Shown one piece after another: positions 59,902 to 64,000 of a stretch of DNA of 64,000 nt. Below the pieces are notes generated by a model that was given only the letters and a program-made list of their open reading frames with translations, was not told the DNA's origin and did not search any database. The DNA comes from Aurantimonas coralicida_A (lineage in GTDB: Bacteria; Pseudomonadota; Alphaproteobacteria; Rhizobiales; Rhizobiaceae). Made by a program: the position numbers and the translations under genes. The DNA lies in assembly GCF_036016755.1 (NCBI RefSeq), contig NZ_JAYXIH010000001.1, forward strand, positions 1-64,000. The letters run 5' to 3'. How positions within the stretch are numbered: position 1 is the first letter of the stretch; the number at the start of each line of letters is the position of its first letter.

Positions 59902-61418
59902 AAGTTCGCGCGCAAATCGGCATGGTGCTGAATCTCGATAAATGCATCGGGTGTCACACCTGCTCTGTCACTTGCAAGAACGTCTGGACCAGCCGCGACG
60001 GCGTCGAATACGCCTGGTTCAACAATGTCGAGACCAAGCCCGGGATCGGCTATCCGAAGGATTGGGAGAACCAGAAACGCTGGAACGGCGGCTGGGAACG
60101 CACCAAGGGCGGCAAGCTGCGGCCCAAGCAGGGCGCGAAGTGGCGCATCCTCGCCAATATCTTCGCCAATCCGGACCTGCCCGAGATCGACGATTATTAT
60201 GAGCCGTTCGATTTCGATTACGACCATTTGAAGTCGGCGCCCGAGATGGAGGCGTTCCCGACCGCGCGGCCGCGCTCGAAGCTGACCGGCGAGCGGATGG
60301 AGAAGATCGAATGGGGTCCGAACTGGGAGGAGATCCTCGGCGGCGAGTTCGCCAAGCGATCGAAGGATTACAACTTCGAGGGCATCCAGAAGGAAATCTA
60401 CGGTCAGTACGAAAACACCTTCATGATGTACCTGCCGCGGCTGTGCGAGCATTGCCTCAACCCGGCTTGTGCCTCGGCCTGCCCCTCGGGCGCGATCTAC
60501 AAGCGCGAGGAAGACGGCGTGGTGTTGATCGACCAGGAGAAGTGCCGCGGTTGGCGGATGTGCGTGTCGGCCTGTCCCTACAAGAAGATCTACTACAACT
60601 GGTCGACCGGAAAGTCGGAGAAATGCACGCTGTGCTATCCGCGTCTTGAATCCGGCCTGCCGACGGTCTGCTCGGAAACCTGCGTGGGGCGCATCCGCTA
60701 CATCGGCGTGATGCTCTATGACGCCGACAAGATCGCGGAGGCCGCCTCGATCGAGAACGACCAGGATCTCTACGATGCGCAGCTCGGCGTGTTCCTGGAC
60801 CCGAATGACCCCGAGGTGATCGCCGCGGCAAGGGCCGAGGGCGTGCCGGAGGACTGGATCGTGGCGGCCCGCAAATCGCCGATCTGGAAGATGGCGATGG
60901 AATGGAAGATCGCCTTTCCGCTGCACCCCGAATACCGGACCTTGCCGATGGTCTGGTACATTCCGCCGCTCAGCCCGATTCAGAACGCCGCCGAGGCCGG
61001 CCAGATCGCCGCGGACGGTGACATGCCCGACGTGAAGTCGCTGCGTATCCCGGTGAAATACCTCGCCAACATGCTGACGGCGGGCGACGAGGCACCGGTC
61101 GTTTCGGCACTGGAGCGCATGCTCGCGATGCGGTCCTACATGCGCTCGAAGACGGTCGACGGCGTGATCAACCTCGGCGTTGCCAAGCGCGTCGGCCTGA
61201 CCCCGCATCAGATCGACGAGATGTATCAGATCATGGCGATCGCCAATTACGAGGATCGCTTCGTCATCCCCACTACCCACCGCGAGGTGGTCGAGGATGC
61301 CTATGATTTGCGTGGCGGCTGCGGCTTCACCGACGGCAACGGCTGCTCGTCGGGGGTGTCGAAGGGCACTCTGTTCGGCGGCCGCAAGCACATAACCCCG
61401 GCGGAGGGCTGGTCATGA
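59898..61418 (+). CDS. narH: Respiratory nitrate reductase beta subunit NarH
   Basis: The 506-aa electron-transfer subunit holds three [4Fe-4S] and one [3Fe-4S] clusters. Cluster ligands are visible as CIGCHTCSVTCKNVW (Cys16, 19, 22, 26), CEHCLNPACASACPSGA, CRGWRMCVSACPYKK with Trp in place of one Cys (the [3Fe-4S] site), and CTLCYPRLESGLPTVCSETC. Electrons pass from NarI haem through it to NarG. The ATG at 59898 overlaps the narG stop; a reading from 59859 adds 13 unrelated residues. It overlaps narJ by four bases. Confidence 0.98.
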   Translation: MKVRAQIGMVLNLDKCIGCHTCSVTCKNVWTSRDGVEYAWFNNVETKPGIGYPKDWENQKRWNGGWERTKGGKLRPKQGAKWRILANIFANPDLPEIDDYYEPFDFDYDHLKSAPEMEAFPTARPRSKLTGERMEKIEWGPNWEEILGGEFAKRSKDYNFEGIQKEIYGQYENTFMMYLPRLCEHCLNPACASACPSGAIYKREEDGVVLIDQEKCRGWRMCVSACPYKKIYYNWSTGKSEKCTLCYPRLESGLPTVCSETCVGRIRYIGVMLYDADKIAEAASIENDQDLYDAQLGVFLDPNDPEVIAAARAEGVPEDWIVAARKSPIWKMAMEWKIAFPLHPEYRTLPMVWYIPPLSPIQNAAEAGQIAADGDMPDVKSLRIPVKYLANMLTAGDEAPVVSALERMLAMRSYMRSKTVDGVINLGVAKRVGLTPHQIDEMYQIMAIANYEDRFVIPTTHREVVEDAYDLRGGCGFTDGNGCSSGVSKGTLFGGRKHITPAEGWS

Positions 61419-62119
61419 CCCGGACGTTCAAAGCGCTTTCCGCGCTGCTGACCTATCCCTCGAGCGAGCTGCAGGCGGCGATCCCGGACATCCGCACCGT
61501 CCTGACCGAGGAGGCGGTGCTGCCGCCGCCTCGGATCGAGGCGCTGCAGCCCCTGCTGCAGCGCCTCGCCGAAGGCGACACCATCGAATTGCAGGAGGCC
61601 TATGTCCTGCTGTTCGACCGCTCGCGAACCCTGTCGCTCAACCTGTTCGAGCATGTCCACGGGGAAAGCCGCGATCGGGGCGGCGCGATGGTGGATCTCC
61701 TGGAAACCTACCGGGCAGGGGGCTTCGACCTGGTCGGACCGGAACTGCCGGATCATCTGCCGGTGCTGCTGGAGTTTCTCTCGACCCGGCTTCTGGCGGA
61801 GGCGCGTGAGATCCTGGCCGACGCCGGACCGATCCTGGTGGCGCTCGCCGAACGGCTGACCCGACGCGAGACGCCCTATGCAGCGATATTGGTCGCGCTG
61901 GCCGATATGGGCCAGGCAGGGGCCGACACCGGAGTCGCGGCGGCGCTCTTGTCGCAAAAGGACGACGACCCCGAGGATCTGGCGGCGCTCGACGCGGTCT
62001 GGGAAGAGGCGCAGGTCACTTTCGCGCCCGATCCCAACGCGGGCTGCCCCGTATCGCGCGACATTCTGGCCGCGATGGACACACCCCTCAACCCGGCGCG
62101 AGCCGGGGCAGGCAACTGA
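61415..62119 (+). CDS. narJ: Nitrate reductase assembly chaperone NarJ
   Basis: The 234-aa chaperone (TorD/NarJ family) binds the NarG N-terminus while the molybdenum cofactor is inserted. Typical blocks are TFKALSALLTYPSSELQAAI at the start and YVLLFDRSRTLSLNLFEHVH GES around residue 65-85. The acidic C-terminal tail is usual. It is not part of the final enzyme. Order narGHJI and 4-base overlap with narH confirm the assignment. Confidence 0.95.
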   Translation: MTRTFKALSALLTYPSSELQAAIPDIRTVLTEEAVLPPPRIEALQPLLQRLAEGDTIELQEAYVLLFDRSRTLSLNLFEHVHGESRDRGGAMVDLLETYRAGGFDLVGPELPDHLPVLLEFLSTRLLAEAREILADAGPILVALAERLTRRETPYAAILVALADMGQAGADTGVAAALLSQKDDDPEDLAALDAVWEEAQVTFAPDPNAGCPVSRDILAAMDTPLNPARAGAGN

Positions 62120-62130
62120 CGGAGGCCGGA

Positions 62131-62838
62131 ATGAACAACTTCCTGTTTGGAATTTACCCCTACATCGCACTGTCGGTCCTGCTGATCGGATCGATGGTCC
62201 GTTACGAGCGTGACCCGTTCACCTGGAAATCGTCGTCCTCGCAGTTGCTGCGACGGCATCAGTTCATCATCGGGTCCGTACTGTTCCATGTCGGCGTCCT
62301 GGTCATTTTCGCGGGCCATTTCGTGGGCCTTCTGACCCCGATCTGGATCTTCGACGCGCTCGGCGTCAGCCACGGCGCCAAACAGTTGCTGGCGATCATC
62401 TTCGGCGGCATCGCCGGAATCATGGCGCTGGTGGGCGGGACGATCCTTCTGATGCGGCGGCTGAACGACCCGCGTATCCGCGCCAGCTCGACCTTTGCCG
62501 ACACCGGTATTCTGGTGTTGCTGATGGCGCAGCTGGTGTTGGGGATCGCCACCATATTTGTCTCGCTCCAGCATCTCGACGGCGAGGAGATGACCCGGTT
62601 CATGGCCTGGGCCCAGGGCATCTTCACCTTCCGCGCGGGCGCCGCCGATCTCATCGCCGACAGCAGCCTGATCTTCAAGCTGCATATCGTGCTCGGCCTG
62701 ACGATCTTCCTGCTGTTCCCGTTCACGCGGCTCGTACACATGCTGTCGGCCCCGGTCCGGTATCTCTGGAGACCCGGCTATCAGATCGTGCGGACCAGAA
62801 AGCGGGTCGTCAATTCTCCGGCGGAGCGTGCATCATGA
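62131..62838 (+). CDS. narI: Nitrate reductase gamma subunit NarI (cytochrome b)
   Basis: The 235-aa diheme membrane anchor takes electrons from quinol. It has five hydrophobic spans; candidate haem ligands are His in LRRHQFIIGSVLFHVGVLVI and HFVGLLTP, and His in IFKLHIVLGLTIFLLFPFTR LVH near the end. It starts MNNFLFGIYPYIALSVLLIG. It lies 11 bases after narJ and overlaps the isomerase gene by four bases. The family and context leave no reasonable alternative. Confidence 0.97.
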   Translation: MNNFLFGIYPYIALSVLLIGSMVRYERDPFTWKSSSSQLLRRHQFIIGSVLFHVGVLVIFAGHFVGLLTPIWIFDALGVSHGAKQLLAIIFGGIAGIMALVGGTILLMRRLNDPRIRASSTFADTGILVLLMAQLVLGIATIFVSLQHLDGEEMTRFMAWAQGIFTFRAGAADLIADSSLIFKLHIVLGLTIFLLFPFTRLVHMLSAPVRYLWRPGYQIVRTRKRVVNSPAERAS

Positions 62839-63629
62839 CATCTCTCTTCAGCGAAGTGGTCGTAAACGGCGAGACGATTCCGACCAAGGTAATCGCGTCC
62901 GAGGCGCAGAATCATCCAACGCCCAAATCGAAGCCCGGACTGGCCTGGACCGCCGCCGCGCGGGCCTTGGCGATCCGCGCGCTGCTGCTGCAGGAGGCAC
63001 GGCGACGCGGGCTTGCCCCCGACCCGCAAGAGGTGGCCGAGGGGCGGGTGGAGACCGACGACGAGGCACTGATCCGGCAGGTGCTGGACGCGGCGGTCGA
63101 TCCGGTCGTGCCTGCGCAAGCCGATCTGCGTGCCGCCTATGATGCCTCGCCGGAACGCTGGCGCGCGCCGACGCTCTATGAGGCGGCGCATATTCTCTTC
63201 CCGGTCAGGCCGGGCGACGCGGCGGCCTTGGCCAAGGCCCGGATCGAAGCGGCTGCGGTGCTGACCGAGGTGCGGCGGGATCCGCGCGCGTTTGATCGTC
63301 TGGCCCGCGAGCACAGTGCCTGTTCCTCGCGCGATGCCGGTGGAAGGCTGGGACAGCTGATCAGCGGCGACACCGTGCCCGAGTTCGAAGCGGCGCTCGA
63401 TGCGCTTGCCGAAGGCGCGATCGCGCCGGAACCGGTGGCATCGCGTTACGGGTTGCACATCATCCGGCTGGATGCGCGTGCCGAAGGTGCGGTTCTGCCG
63501 TTCGAGGCCGTGGCGCCGCGCATCCGCGACATGCTGGAAAAAGTCGCTTGGGCGAAGGCCGCGCGTAATTTCACGGCGACCTTGGTCAGTGACGCCGAAG
63601 TGACCGGCGTCACGCTGGTCGCGGCCTGA
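62835..63629 (+). CDS. NifM/PpiC-type peptidyl-prolyl isomerase of the nar operon
   Basis: The 264-aa product has an N-terminal helical part (1-110) and a parvulin-type rotamase domain (about 110-225) with TLYEAAHILFPVRPGDAAAL, FDRLAREHSACSSRDAGGRL and ASRYGLHIIRLDAR. No signal peptide or membrane anchor is seen, so it is cytoplasmic, like NifM. It overlaps narI and is thus co-transcribed; such genes follow narI in Paracoccus-type clusters and may help fold NarG or NarH. Function in nitrate reduction is inferred from position only. Confidence 0.85.
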   Translation: MTSLFSEVVVNGETIPTKVIASEAQNHPTPKSKPGLAWTAAARALAIRALLLQEARRRGLAPDPQEVAEGRVETDDEALIRQVLDAAVDPVVPAQADLRAAYDASPERWRAPTLYEAAHILFPVRPGDAAALAKARIEAAAVLTEVRRDPRAFDRLAREHSACSSRDAGGRLGQLISGDTVPEFEAALDALAEGAIAPEPVASRYGLHIIRLDARAEGAVLPFEAVAPRIRDMLEKVAWAKAARNFTATLVSDAEVTGVTLVAA

Positions 63630-63642
63630 CAGGCGACCGGCC

Positions 63643-63669
63643 GACCCGGGGACGTGGCGTCACCGGGTC
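63643..63669. terminator. Weak hairpin between the nar operon and moeA
   Basis: GACCCGG (63643-63649) pairs with CCGGGTC (63663-63669) across a 13-base loop, in the gap between convergent genes. No T run follows on either strand, so this is a weak candidate for a shared terminator. Confidence 0.3.
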
Positions 63670-63692
63670 TTCGGAGGACGGCGAGCGGATGC

Positions 63693-64000
63693 TCAGCCGA
63701 AAGGGAGAAACTCCACGAGATCGCCGGCCGCGAGGCTGTCGATCCCGGCCGGGATGTCGGCCAGCCCGTCGGCGCGCGCCAGTTCGGCCACCCGGGCCGA
63801 GAACTCCGCCGGACCGGGCTTGAGAACCGGCAGGCCGTCAAGGCCCGTGCCCACCCAGCGGACGGGGCGGAACTCGCGGCGCCCGGGTCGGCGGCTGAGG
63901 CCCTCGGACAAGCGCGCCATCAGGCGGCGGGGGCGATGCTCGGCGCCGCTCAGTCCCGCGACGATCGGTCGGCCGAAAACATGCCAGCTGACGAAGGCCG
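63693..64000 (-). CDS. moeA: Second MoeA-like molybdotransferase, C-terminal part (cut by window edge)
   Basis: The minus-strand frame running from the window edge to 63693 reads AFVSWHVFGRPIVAGLSGAE, then RREFRPVRWVGTGLDGLPVL and ends DSLAAGDLVEFLPFG. The VSWHVFGRPIVAGLSG segment and the final C-terminal beta barrel (domain IV) match MoeA; the catalytic domain lies outside. It converges on the nar operon and is probably a dedicated molybdate-insertion enzyme for NarG, separate from the housekeeping moeA at 11378-12616. Confidence 0.8.
   Translation of the reverse strand, partial: AFVSWHVFGRPIVAGLSGAEHRPRRLMARLSEGLSRRPGRREFRPVRWVGTGLDGLPVLKPGPAEFSARVAELARADGLADIPAGIDSLAAGDLVEFLPFG

Overview
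The window is a GC-rich stretch of an alphaproteobacterial chromosome, probably of a member of the Hyphomicrobiales or a neighbouring order. The evidence is gene order and family type: dusB-ntrB-ntrC-ntrY-ntrX-trkA-hfq-hflX, pdhA-pdhB-pdhC-lpdA-lipA, lexA-moeA-moaC-trpC-trpD-ppiD, fused ispDF, and a lexA control region with a GTTC-N7-GTTC SOS box. No rRNA is present and one tRNA was found.

Layout. (1) 1-6000, minus strand: an accessory catabolic cluster with a LysR regulator, a DUF1445 putative hydro-lyase, a complete TRAP transporter (dctP, dctQ, dctM), a DUF2848 protein and the decayed end of a cysteine hydrolase. (2) 6100-7500: gene scrap, with an IS5-type transposase tail, a frameshifted 3' part of an L-serine dehydratase and a frameshifted ISAs1-type transposase head. 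(3) 7520-10348: tRNA-Ser(GCT) and a 2.7-kb island bounded by 49-bp direct repeats that copy the 5' half of the tRNA; it carries an HNH/AP2 endonuclease-like gene and a 543-aa gene with a possible phage-virion signature. (4) 10603-16836, minus strand: lexA, then the overlapping run ppiD-trpD-trpC-moaC-moeA. (5) 17050-32749, plus strand: tpiA, secG, pyrG, a VOC protein, kdsA, eno, ftsB and the pyruvate dehydrogenase operon (which also holds an AHSA1-type protein, a small secreted protein and an SGNH hydrolase); a minus-strand formate/nitrite-family channel lies after eno. (6) 32805-35958: lipA and a COQ10/RatA-like gene facing cinA and ispDF. (7) 36066-46819: the nitrogen-control run dusB-ntrBC-ntrYX-trkA-hfq-hflX. 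(8) 46993-52050: a DEAD-box helicase, an alpha/beta hydrolase, a secreted protein and parE. (9) 52440-64000: a respiratory nitrate reduction island with a Crp/Fnr regulator divergent from a fused double narK, then narGHJI, a NifM/PpiC-like isomerase and, facing it at the right edge, a partial second moeA.

How parts connect: eno feeds the PDH complex, and LipA makes the lipoyl cofactor for the lipoyl domains of PdhB and PdhC. The moeA/moaC genes and the edge moeA serve molybdenum cofactor synthesis that NarG needs. The Ntr systems, the nar operon and the FNT channel suggest an organism that can respire nitrate and tunes nitrogen use. The most unusual region is 6100-10350, a junk-filled integration hotspot whose island appears to have swapped the 5' half and upstream region of a tRNA-Ser gene.
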